A stretch of DNA of 19,152 nt from an uncultured Clostridium sp. (GTDB taxonomy: Bacteria; Bacillota; Clostridia; Lachnospirales; Lachnospiraceae). The stretch's first letter is position 1. Every line of letters starts with the position of its first letter. The position numbers and the translations under genes were made by a program. The notes beneath the pieces were generated by a model. It ran no database searches. It saw only the letters and a list, made by a program, of their open reading frames with translations, and was not told the DNA's origin. The stretch spans positions 1 to 19,152 of the forward strand of contig USJW01000098.1 in the NCBI GenBank assembly GCA_900555045.1, given 5' to 3'. Positions 12,712-19,152 of the stretch are shown here, piece after piece.

Positions 12712-14820
12712 TTAGTTACTTCCAGGTCCCCCGCTGCTCTCAGCATGGCCTCCCTGGCCGCCCGGTGAAGTCTGGCTTGCGGGCGCCGTGGGGGCGCTGG
12801 GGCCGCCGGAGCCATTCGGACCGTCAGAGCTGTTCGAGCTGCCGGAGCCGCCATTTCCGCCGGGCCCGCCGGAGCTTCCGGAGCCATTTGCGCTGCCGGA
12901 ACCGGAACCGCCAGAGCCGCCCCCCGGGCCTCCAGTCCCGCTCGTGCTGCCAGAGCCGCTTCCACCGCTCGTGCTGCTCCCGCCGGCACTTCCGCCCCCA
13001 TTTCCGGGCGCTGCCGCAGAGCTCTCCTTCGACGGCTCCTTCGTCGGCCTCTCAGAATTGTTCCCGCCGGAGCCCGAAGGCTTTTCCGACTGTCCGGAGC
13101 CCTCCCCATTCTCATGGGATCCGGTTGTGGGTGTGACGCCGGGGCCGATCTCCTCGGTCTCCCCTTCCGTCTCCTCGGCGTTCTCGCTCTCCGCCTCCGT
13201 CGTCTCCTCCATCGTCTCTTCCTCGGTGGTCTCCTCGGGAACCGTCTCCGTCGGCGCCTCGGTCGCAGGGGGATTGGTGGGAGCCGGGGCGGGCTTTGTG
13301 CCGCCGCCGGAACCACCGGAACCGCCGGTGGGCGCCGGTTTGCCCTCCTCGTAGAGTCCGCTGTCCTCAGAAATCTTCTGGCTGATCTTTTTCACCGCCG
13401 AGGAGGGCTTGTAGTTCTCCTCGCCGTACAGGAACTGGTGCAGCTGGACCACATTGCTCTCCAGCGTGGTGGGGATGACACAGTCCATCCGCCCGATCTT
13501 TTTTGCCTGCCTGGAGAACGGGAATCCGCCGGTCTCGCCCAGATGGTATTTGCTCACGTTCTTCGCCATCGGCAGAACGTCGTCCATGCCCACATCTGTG
13601 GAGAGCTGCGGCAGAACCGCCGATACCAGGCTCACAAGCGTCTTGGTGTCCGCCTGCTTCGCCTTGTCTAACGCCAGGGAAACCACCTTGCGCTGGCGCT
13701 CTGTCCGCTGGTAGTCCGTGTCCATCAGCCGCAGTCTGCAGTAAGCCACCGCCTGCACCCCGTCCAGATGGTTGGGGCCCGCGCTCTCTAAGTGGTGGGA
13801 GCCGATACCGGTGGACTCCACGGTCTCCGTGATAAACGCGTTGATGTACTTAAACTCCGGCCCGGTAATCTCCAGATCAATACCGCCCAGAATGTTGATG
13901 GCGTCCGCCACCGCCTTCCAGTTGAAGGTCGCATAGTTGTCGATGGACAGGTCCAGATTCTCCTCCAGCGCCTGCACCGCCTGCTTGTGTCCGCCCTTAA
14001 AATATGCTTCGTTGATCTTGTGGTAGGTGCCCTCGGAGTTGATCTTCAAATAGGTGTCCCTGTATACACTCACCAGCTTGATCTCCCCGGTCGCCCGGTC
14101 CACGGTGCAGATCATCTGCACATCGGCCAGCGCGTTCTTTTCCACGCCGCCGTCCCGGGAGTCCACGCCAAACACGGCCACGGTCCAGGTTCCGGTCTGC
14201 TTGTGGAAAAATGCCCATGCCATGCTGCCGACCCACAGAACCAGCGCCAGGACAAGCACATTGCGGATCAGCTTTCCGATGCGCCGTTTTTTCCGCCGCG
14301 CAGGACGTTTGCGCCCTCTCTCCCCCATGTCGTCTGCCTCCATCTGCCTCGTCTGTCTGCGCCTGGGAGAGGACGCCGTCTGTGCCGCCTGCGCCTCCTG
14401 GCGACCGCGGCTGCCCTGGCTTCTGCCACTCTGCGGCCGGGCTTGACCGCTTCTTCGGTTTCCTGACGCTCTCGCCCCTGACGCCGTGCCAGCCGCCCTT
14501 CCGGGAGCTGCCGCCCTTCCTGAGGCCGCAGCGCTCCGGCCCCTCACCGGCCTTGCGGACGGCTTTTCATCCAGGTATACCGCCTCCAGGCCGTCCTCCT
14601 CGTCCTCATATTCATCATCGTCATATGCCTCGCCTGCTTCGTCATAATCTTCGTCGAGCCATTCCTCGCCGGCTTCATCGCCGTCGTAGTACTCCTCCGG
14701 CTCGTCCTCATAGCGCCGCCTTCCCCGCACCGGCTGATTTGCCCCAGCGCGCCGTCCGGCCGCTCTGGACTTTCTGGAGCGCATGCGCTCCACCTCATCG
14801 TCGTAATCATTGTATCCCAT
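12712..14820 (-). CDS. LytR-CpsA-Psr (LCP) family protein with long low-complexity ends
   Basis: This 702-residue membrane protein has a cytoplasmic N-terminus of about 180 residues, with an acidic Asp/Glu/Tyr block (37-78) followed by a basic Arg/Ala/Ser/Gly stretch. One transmembrane helix (about 186-205) is followed by an extracellular LCP domain (about 213-390). LCP residues visible are Asp220/Arg222 (VDSRDGG), Asp233, Arg254/Asp255 (VYRDT), CRLRLMDTD (361-369) and QRTERQR (371-377). After residue 495 comes a disordered tail: Pro/Thr/Glu-rich, then about 150 residues almost wholly Gly and Ser. LCP enzymes transfer undecaprenyl-linked glycopolymers to peptidoglycan. AAAGGAGC precedes the ATG. 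It follows the NlpC/P60 gene by 23 nt in one operon and ends at the shared terminator. Confidence 0.92.
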   Translation of the reverse strand: MGYNDYDDEVERMRSRKSRAAGRRAGANQPVRGRRRYEDEPEEYYDGDEAGEEWLDEDYDEAGEAYDDDEYEDEEDGLEAVYLDEKPSARPVRGRSAAASGRAAAPGRAAGTASGARASGNRRSGQARPQSGRSQGSRGRQEAQAAQTASSPRRRQTRQMEADDMGERGRKRPARRKKRRIGKLIRNVLVLALVLWVGSMAWAFFHKQTGTWTVAVFGVDSRDGGVEKNALADVQMICTVDRATGEIKLVSVYRDTYLKINSEGTYHKINEAYFKGGHKQAVQALEENLDLSIDNYATFNWKAVADAINILGGIDLEITGPEFKYINAFITETVESTGIGSHHLESAGPNHLDGVQAVAYCRLRLMDTDYQRTERQRKVVSLALDKAKQADTKTLVSLVSAVLPQLSTDVGMDDVLPMAKNVSKYHLGETGGFPFSRQAKKIGRMDCVIPTTLESNVVQLHQFLYGEENYKPSSAVKKISQKISEDSGLYEEGKPAPTGGSGGSGGGTKPAPAPTNPPATEAPTETVPEETTEEETMEETTEAESENAEETEGETEEIGPGVTPTTGSHENGEGSGQSEKPSGSGGNNSERPTKEPSKESSAAAPGNGGGSAGGSSTSGGSGSGSTSGTGGPGGGSGGSGSGSANGSGSSGGPGGNGGSGSSNSSDGPNGSGGPSAPTAPASQTSPGGQGGHAESSGGPGSN

Positions 14821-14843
14821 CGCGTAAAGCTCCTTTTATCCCT

Positions 14844-16724
14844 TTAATCCAACAGCCTGCGGTAACAGGGCCATTCCGGCTTCACAATGCCCACTTCCAC
14901 ATTGTTGATATTTCCGCTGGTCTCCTGTATGCACAGCATCTGCCCGTCAGCCGTCCAGCCGAGGAACATGACCACATGGGCGTTCTCGCCCGGCCGGATG
15001 CAGATATCGCCCGGCAGCAGTTCCTCCCTCGTGATGGCGCGCCCGCAGGACGCAAGTGTGCTGGTGCTCTCGCCGGCCAGCCGCTGCCCTGTGACCGACC
15101 AGTACACCCAGTTGATCCACCCGGAGCAGTCCAGTCCCTTTAGGAACCGTCCGTCCTCGTCCGCCGCCGTGAGCACGCCGAAGCGGTTGGCCTCATACCC
15201 CGGCGCACTGGGCTTTCCGCCCCAGTAGTAGGGCACCCGCCCCACCGACGTCAGCGCGAATTGCACCAAGTCCCGGCGCAGGGCCGTCGTGTCCTCCGGC
15301 AGCAGCTGCATATACAGATCCACGTCCAGAGCGGTCAGCGGATTGCGCACAACCGCGGTCTCCACTGTCAGGCCGTAATCTGTATACCAGTCCTGCTCCG
15401 TCAGCGCCCGCACATACCCTTTCGTCTCCTCATTCCAGCCCGGCCATCCGCCCTCGCGGATCCCCGCCGGGTCATTTCCAAGAGAATCCCGGTCAAACAG
15501 CCCTGCGTCCTCCAGTCCGGCAACCTGAAGCTGAATCTGCAGGTCCACATGTCCGGGGCAGGTGTAGGTTTGTTGCCCGTCCGGTACGCCGGGGGACTGC
15601 CCGTCTGCGCTCTCCGGTGATGTCCCCGGCGGTTGTCCATCTGTACTCCCTGCCGATCCCTCCGCCTGCTGTCCATCTGCGCTTCCCGCCGACGCTCCAG
15701 CCTGTTGCCCATCCGTGTTTCCCGCCGATGTCTCCATCTGCTGCCCGTCCGCGCTTCCCGCCGACGCCTCGACCTGCTGCCCGTCCGTGTTTCCCACCGA
15801 TGTCTCCACCTGCTGTCCGCCCGCGCTTCCCGCCGACGCCTCAATCTGCTGTCCATCTGCGTTCCCTGCCGACGTCTCATCCTCCTGTCCGTCCGCTCCC
15901 GCGTTCTCCTGTGCGACCACCGTCGCCGTCACCCCAGGCCCGCCGTTCACGCCCTCCACGGGAATATACACCGCCTCGGTCCCCGCCTCCGTGGCCTCAG
16001 GCGCCGCACTCTGCGCCTCGTCCATACAGCCCTCGCAGTAGTAAACCGGGCTGATCTGAAATGAGTAGCGGTGGGAGGCCTCCCAAAGGTTCATCGCGTA
16101 CGCCGAGAGCGCCTCAGCCCCAGTCTCCGGCTCATAGGCCCGGTAGACATTGACCATCGCGACGATCTCCTTTAAATTGGAGCGCCACTCCGAGGGGTTC
16201 CCGGCGCCGTCCAGAAACGTGACCTGGATCCCCTTAAAGCCGGGCACAATCCAGGTGTCCGGATTCGCCGGATCCTGTTTCTCATCCACCGGATTGTACC
16301 GGCCTATCAGCTGCTGAACCGGCAGGCTAAGTCTGCCGGCGACACTCGCCGGCGTCTGGTTGTAAAGTCCGTATATCTCTGAATTCCACTGGGCCTCCCG
16401 CGAGGACAGCTCTGCTAAGAGCTGCTCCGCCAGGCTCATTGCACCGGGGCCGCTGTCCCCGTAGGCCGAGGCCAGGCTCAGTAAATCCGGCCTGACCTCC
16501 GGGACGTGCTCCGCTTCCAAAGCAGCCACCGCCGTCGCCGGTGTGGCGGGCAGCACAAAAATCCGGGCCGCCCCGGCCGGTCTCACAATCGCCTGAACCG
16601 GCATGACCGGAACAAACGGCGTCCAACGGTCAGCCAGCTGCCCGATGGCCAGGCCCGCGCAGGTCATCACAATCCCGGCTGCCATTCTGTATCTGTATGT
16701 AAACCATAAGTCGCTTATATTCAT
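14844..16724 (-). CDS. NlpC/P60 (C40) family cell-wall hydrolase with tandem repeats
   Basis: The 626-residue product is an exported or membrane-anchored protein. A hydrophobic segment (about 14-31) follows Arg11/Arg13 and looks like a signal anchor. An Ala-rich region and a unique domain (about 90-235) follow, then eight complete 12-residue repeats plus a partial one (277-381) with core DGQQ. A second unique domain (about 385-480) precedes an NlpC/P60 catalytic domain (about 485-626), with Cys533 in GLDCSGWINW and His583 in NAHVVMFLGW. Such enzymes cut peptide bonds in cell-wall stem peptides. The ATG at 16724 has only a weak GGGGA upstream, so the start is less sure. It is first in the operon with the LCP gene; its extended -10 promoter is at 16778-16806. 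Confidence 0.85.
   Translation of the reverse strand: MNISDLWFTYRYRMAAGIVMTCAGLAIGQLADRWTPFVPVMPVQAIVRPAGAARIFVLPATPATAVAALEAEHVPEVRPDLLSLASAYGDSGPGAMSLAEQLLAELSSREAQWNSEIYGLYNQTPASVAGRLSLPVQQLIGRYNPVDEKQDPANPDTWIVPGFKGIQVTFLDGAGNPSEWRSNLKEIVAMVNVYRAYEPETGAEALSAYAMNLWEASHRYSFQISPVYYCEGCMDEAQSAAPEATEAGTEAVYIPVEGVNGGPGVTATVVAQENAGADGQEDETSAGNADGQQIEASAGSAGGQQVETSVGNTDGQQVEASAGSADGQQMETSAGNTDGQQAGASAGSADGQQAEGSAGSTDGQPPGTSPESADGQSPGVPDGQQTYTCPGHVDLQIQLQVAGLEDAGLFDRDSLGNDPAGIREGGWPGWNEETKGYVRALTEQDWYTDYGLTVETAVVRNPLTALDVDLYMQLLPEDTTALRRDLVQFALTSVGRVPYYWGGKPSAPGYEANRFGVLTAADEDGRFLKGLDCSGWINWVYWSVTGQRLAGESTSTLASCGRAITREELLPGDICIRPGENAHVVMFLGWTADGQMLCIQETSGNINNVEVGIVKPEWPCYRRLLD
15582..15896 (-). 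repeat. 36-bp coding tandem repeat in the NlpC/P60 gene
   Basis: About eight and a half copies encode a 12-residue unit of form (A/T)DGQQ-x-E-(A/T)-SAG-(S/N). Units ending in S and in N alternate over much of the array, suggesting a 72-bp higher-order unit. Copies near the 15582 end are more diverged and Pro-rich. The array looks like a flexible spacer between domains. Confidence 0.85.
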
Positions 16725-16777
16725 GCCCGTAGAATCCCCATGTCTTTTGTATACATGCGCCCATTGCGCCGCATGCC

Positions 16778-16806
16778 ATTATACCATACCGCGGCCCGAA
16801 AAAACA
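16778..16806 (-). promoter_or_regulatory. Extended -10 promoter of the NlpC/P60-LCP operon
   Basis: On the minus strand TATAAT (16778-16783) is preceded by TG one base upstream, an extended -10. The hexamer at the 17-nt position is TGTTTT, a weak -35. It is about 55 nt upstream of the ATG at 16724. Confidence 0.65.
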
Positions 16807-16872
16807 GAACAAAACTCTTAATAAATCATTACACTGCCCCTCAGATTTTACAAATTCACACAAAATTTGGGG

Positions 16873-16901
16873 TTGACGCATATTTTATACTGAGCTATAA
16901 T
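16873..16901 (+). promoter_or_regulatory. Promoter of glmS
   Basis: TTGACG (16873-16878), 17 nt and a perfect TATAAT (16896-16901). The start near 16908 puts the ribozyme cleavage site about 40 nt into the transcript and makes the full leader about 375 nt. Confidence 0.85.
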
Positions 16902-16939
16902 ATACCACAATCTATCTGGGAGGAATGGATTTTAATAGC

Positions 16940-17128
16940 AAAGCTAAGCGCCATGCACCTTTTTCCGGGAACGTGAACAGCCCAGTGCTGCCGGTAAAAG
17001 GTTAACGAGGAGGAGAGAGAATCGAAGATTTCGGCGGGTGCTCTCCCATGCCGTCCGGGCGTGTATATGCTGTGAAATATGCGGGTAACTGCAAAACAAA
17101 CGCGGCATAACCGGACGCCCTGTCCCAT
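16940..17128 (+). ncRNA. glmS ribozyme/riboswitch
   Basis: The conserved core is recognisable. AAGCGCC (16946-16952) holds the cleavage site between A16947 and G16948. AACGAGGAGGAGAG (about 17003-17016), ATCGAAGATTTCGGCGGGTG and CTCTCCC follow. Distal pairing of GCCGTCCGG (from about 17050) with CCGGAC (17111-17116), and of ATGCCG with CGGCAT, supports the 3' domain. The RNA cleaves itself when GlcN-6-P binds as cofactor, which lowers glmS mRNA. The 3' boundary is approximate. Confidence 0.93.
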
Positions 17129-17160
17129 CGTCAGGGCTTTCAAACCTGGTTCCATTTTTT
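17117..17160 (+). other. Hairpin and T-run between ribozyme and glmS
   Basis: GCCCTG (17117-17122) pairs with CAGGGC (17132-17137), and a run of six T follows at 17155-17160, 17 nt further on. The gap is too long for a standard terminator, so read-through to glmS is expected. The remaining leader to 17283 holds only the RBS. Confidence 0.4.
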
Positions 17161-17283
17161 AAAACAAACTATCGGAGACACGCTGTGAAACTGCCGCATT
17201 TTTTGACAGCTTATTTTCCTGCGGCCAAAATCGGGTTTCACCGGCAGAATTTTGAGACAAAACAGTCGGAGAGGAAGAAAACT

Positions 17284-19110
17284 ATGTGTGGAATTATCGG
17301 ATACAGCGGCCCTTTGGAGGCCAAGACCCTGCTCTTAAACGGCCTTGCGGGCCTGGAATACCGGGGCTACGACAGCGCCGGAATCGCGTATTTTAACGCC
17401 AAATCAGAAATCAAACTCATCAAAAAGGTCGGGAAGGTGGCCGCACTGAGAGAGTGCGTGTCAAAATGCTCCGACGTGTCCCACTGCGGCATCGGCCACA
17501 CCCGCTGGGCAACCCACGGGGGCGTCACCGGCGAGAACGCCCACCCCCACCGCTTTGGAAGCGTCACCCTGATCCACAACGGAATCATCGAAAACTACCA
17601 TCAGCTCACCGCAGAGTACAATCTGGAGGGCTCGCTTAAGTCCCAGACCGACAGCGAGGTGGCCGCCGGGGTCCTGGACGCCCTGTACGCAAAATGCGGC
17701 CGCGATCCCATGGCGGCCCTAAAAGCCTTCACAGCAAAGCTCAAGGGCTCCTACGGCTTCTGTATCCTCTTTGAGGACCATCCCGGCGAAATCTACGCCG
17801 TGCGGAGCGTCAGCCCGCTGGTGGCCGCCTACACCCCCTCCGGCGCCCTCATCGCCTCGGATCTGACGGCCCTCATCGCCTACACCAGGGAGTATTTCGT
17901 GGTTCCGGAAAACCACATTGTGCGCCTGACGCCCTACAAGGTGCGGGTCTACGACATGGACGGAAACAAGGTGGCCCCCGAGATGATGGAGGTCAGCTGG
18001 AATATGGACGCAGCCATGAAGAACGGCTTCCCCCACTTCATGCTGAAGGAAATCCACGAGCAGCCGGAGGCCATGAAGAACACCATCCTCCCGCGCATCG
18101 CAAAGGGGCTTCCGGACTTCGCGGACGACGGCATCCCGGACGATCTGTTTACGGCGTGCAAGCAGGTGCACATCATCGCCTGCGGCACCGCCATGCACGC
18201 CGGGATGGTGGCCCGGGCCCTGATGGAGCCGCTCCTTCGGATCCCCGTCACCGTCTCCATCGCCTCCGAGTTTCGCTATGAGGAGCCGTTAGTGGACGAG
18301 AGCACGCTGGCCATCGTGATCTCCCAGTCCGGGGAGACCATCGACACCCTGGCCGCCATGCGCCTGGCCCAGAGCCTCGGCTCCAAAGCCTTAGCCATCG
18401 TCAACGTCAAGGGCTCCACCATCGCCCGCGAGAGCGACTACGTGCTCTACACCCATGCGGGGCCGGAGATCGCCGTGGCCAGCACCAAGGCCTACTCCGT
18501 GCAGCTGGCGGCCCTGTACATGGTCTGCTGCCGCATGGCGCTTGTGCGCGGGAAATATACGCCGGAGCAGGCGTCCCATTTCATGAAGGACCTGCTTGAC
18601 GCCATCCCGGCCATGGAGGCCATGATCCGCGGGAAAGAGCAGATCCGCCGCCTGGTAACCCACCTGATCAACCAGCCGGACACCTTCTTCATCGGCCGCG
18701 GTCTGGACTATGCGTTCTCCCTGGAGGGGGCGCTCAAATTAAAGGAGATCTCCTATATCCACGCGGACGCCTACGCGGCCGGCGAGCTGAAGCACGGGAC
18801 CATCGCGCTGATCGCCGACAAGGTTCCGGTCATCGCCATCGCCACCCAGGACCACATATTTTCCAAGACCATCTCCAACGTGCGGGAGGTCAAGGCCCGC
18901 GGCGCCTTCGTGATCCTGTTGGCCAAGGAGAAGGCCTCGGTGGAGAGCGACATCGCGGACGTGCAGATCCGCATCCCGGATGTGGCCGACCATTTCACCG
19001 TGTTTCCCATCGCGGCCGTGCTGCAGCTTATCGCCTACTACGCCTCCGTCGGGAAAAACCTGGACGTGGACCAGCCGAGAAATCTCGCCAAATCCGTCAC
19101 CGTGGAATAG
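17284..19110 (+). CDS. glmS: Glutamine-fructose-6-phosphate aminotransferase (isomerising)
   Basis: The 608-residue product is full length. The N-terminal class II glutamine amidotransferase domain (about 1-220) starts MCGIIGYSG; Cys2 becomes the N-terminal nucleophile, with YRGYDSAG, HTRWATHG and NAHPH. Two SIS sugar-isomerase domains follow (about 285-420 and 455-595) with CGTAMHAG, SQSGETIDTL, STKAYSVQ, GRGLDYAFSLEGALKLKE and the C-terminal VDQPRNLAKSVTVE. It makes GlcN-6-P from Fru-6-P and glutamine, the first step to UDP-GlcNAc for peptidoglycan. The start is the ATG at 17284, with GGAGAGGAAG upstream; an in-frame GTG at 17185 would hide the Cys. It is feedback-controlled by the ribozyme in its leader. 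Confidence 0.97.
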   Translation: MCGIIGYSGPLEAKTLLLNGLAGLEYRGYDSAGIAYFNAKSEIKLIKKVGKVAALRECVSKCSDVSHCGIGHTRWATHGGVTGENAHPHRFGSVTLIHNGIIENYHQLTAEYNLEGSLKSQTDSEVAAGVLDALYAKCGRDPMAALKAFTAKLKGSYGFCILFEDHPGEIYAVRSVSPLVAAYTPSGALIASDLTALIAYTREYFVVPENHIVRLTPYKVRVYDMDGNKVAPEMMEVSWNMDAAMKNGFPHFMLKEIHEQPEAMKNTILPRIAKGLPDFADDGIPDDLFTACKQVHIIACGTAMHAGMVARALMEPLLRIPVTVSIASEFRYEEPLVDESTLAIVISQSGETIDTLAAMRLAQSLGSKALAIVNVKGSTIARESDYVLYTHAGPEIAVASTKAYSVQLAALYMVCCRMALVRGKYTPEQASHFMKDLLDAIPAMEAMIRGKEQIRRLVTHLINQPDTFFIGRGLDYAFSLEGALKLKEISYIHADAYAAGELKHGTIALIADKVPVIAIATQDHIFSKTISNVREVKARGAFVILLAKEKASVESDIADVQIRIPDVADHFTVFPIAAVLQLIAYYASVGKNLDVDQPRNLAKSVTVE

Positions 19111-19152
19111 CTAGGCGCATAAAAGCGGGGCCGCGCAGCAATGTTCAACATT

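Noticed and set aside
12788..13354. Plus-strand frame encoding a Pro/Glu-rich protein
   Set aside because: It is the complement of the Gly/Ser tail of the LCP gene; low-complexity coding DNA opens several frames.
14211..15143. Plus-strand frame of 310 codons spanning the LCP/NlpC junction
   Set aside because: It crosses two well-supported minus-strand genes and has a Pro/Arg/His-rich composition typical of shadow frames.
15582..15896. Tandem repeat considered as a CRISPR array
   Set aside because: Units are contiguous 36-bp coding repeats without unique spacers and keep the reading frame.
17117..17160. Riboswitch-style terminator between ribozyme and glmS
   Set aside because: The hairpin and the T-run are 17 nt apart, and glmS ribozymes act by cleavage rather than termination.
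19140..19152. Short palindrome AATGTT-C-AACATT at the window end
   Set aside because: It is cut by the window edge and only 6 bp per arm; it may be part of a glmS terminator but cannot be judged.

Overview
The window reads as chromosomal DNA from a GC-rich member of the Clostridia, most likely a gut Lachnospiraceae (Clostridium/Enterocloster-like). The pointers are a DUF4317 protein, YitT with its GFYQ end, a GrdB-related protein, a lactose/cellobiose-class PTS with a PRD regulator, an LCP protein next to an NlpC/P60 hydrolase, and a glmS ribozyme in front of glmS. The placement rests on recalled protein families; no search was run.

Layout. (1) 1-1778: a short DUF4317 gene (+) converges on, and overlaps by 26 nt, a small lipoprotein gene (-). 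An AT-richer gap follows with short repeats, an orphan plus-strand terminator and a minus-strand terminator. (2) 1779-11413, all on the minus strand, read from high to low coordinate: MupG/DUF871-type 6-phosphoglycosidase, PRD/EIIB/EIIA transcription activator, PTS IIA, IIB, IIC, a stand-alone GrdB N-terminal-domain protein, a glycosylasparaginase-type Ntn hydrolase, a PepV-like M20 peptidase, then after a stem-loop CutC and YitT. (3) 11544-12667: an HPr-like gene (-) and a TtcA-type tRNA thiolation gene (+) diverge from overlapping promoters. (4) 12712-16724: an operon (-) of an NlpC/P60 hydrolase with a 12-residue tandem repeat and an LCP protein with very long low-complexity ends. (5) 16873-19110: promoter, glmS ribozyme and glmS (+), divergent from (4).

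The most interesting part is region 2. Two near-identical palindromes (ATTTCCTA-N5-TAGGAAAT) lie upstream of the IIA gene and of the mupG-like gene. Each sits exactly 31 nt upstream of a -10 box, and neither promoter has a recognisable -35, as expected for an activator-dependent regulon run by the PRD protein encoded in between. The gene set (lac-class PTS, 6-phosphoglycosidase, glycosylasparaginase, peptidase) suggests uptake and breakdown of an amino-sugar/amino-acid conjugate such as GlcNAc-Asn or chitobiosyl-Asn left from N-glycoproteins, or a muropeptide. The GrdB-like protein has no obvious role in either scheme. The substrate is inference. The families, the operators and their spacing can be seen in the sequence.

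HPr supplies phosphate to the PTS, and GlmS makes GlcN-6-P, the product its own ribozyme senses. Regions 4 and 5 are cell-envelope genes.
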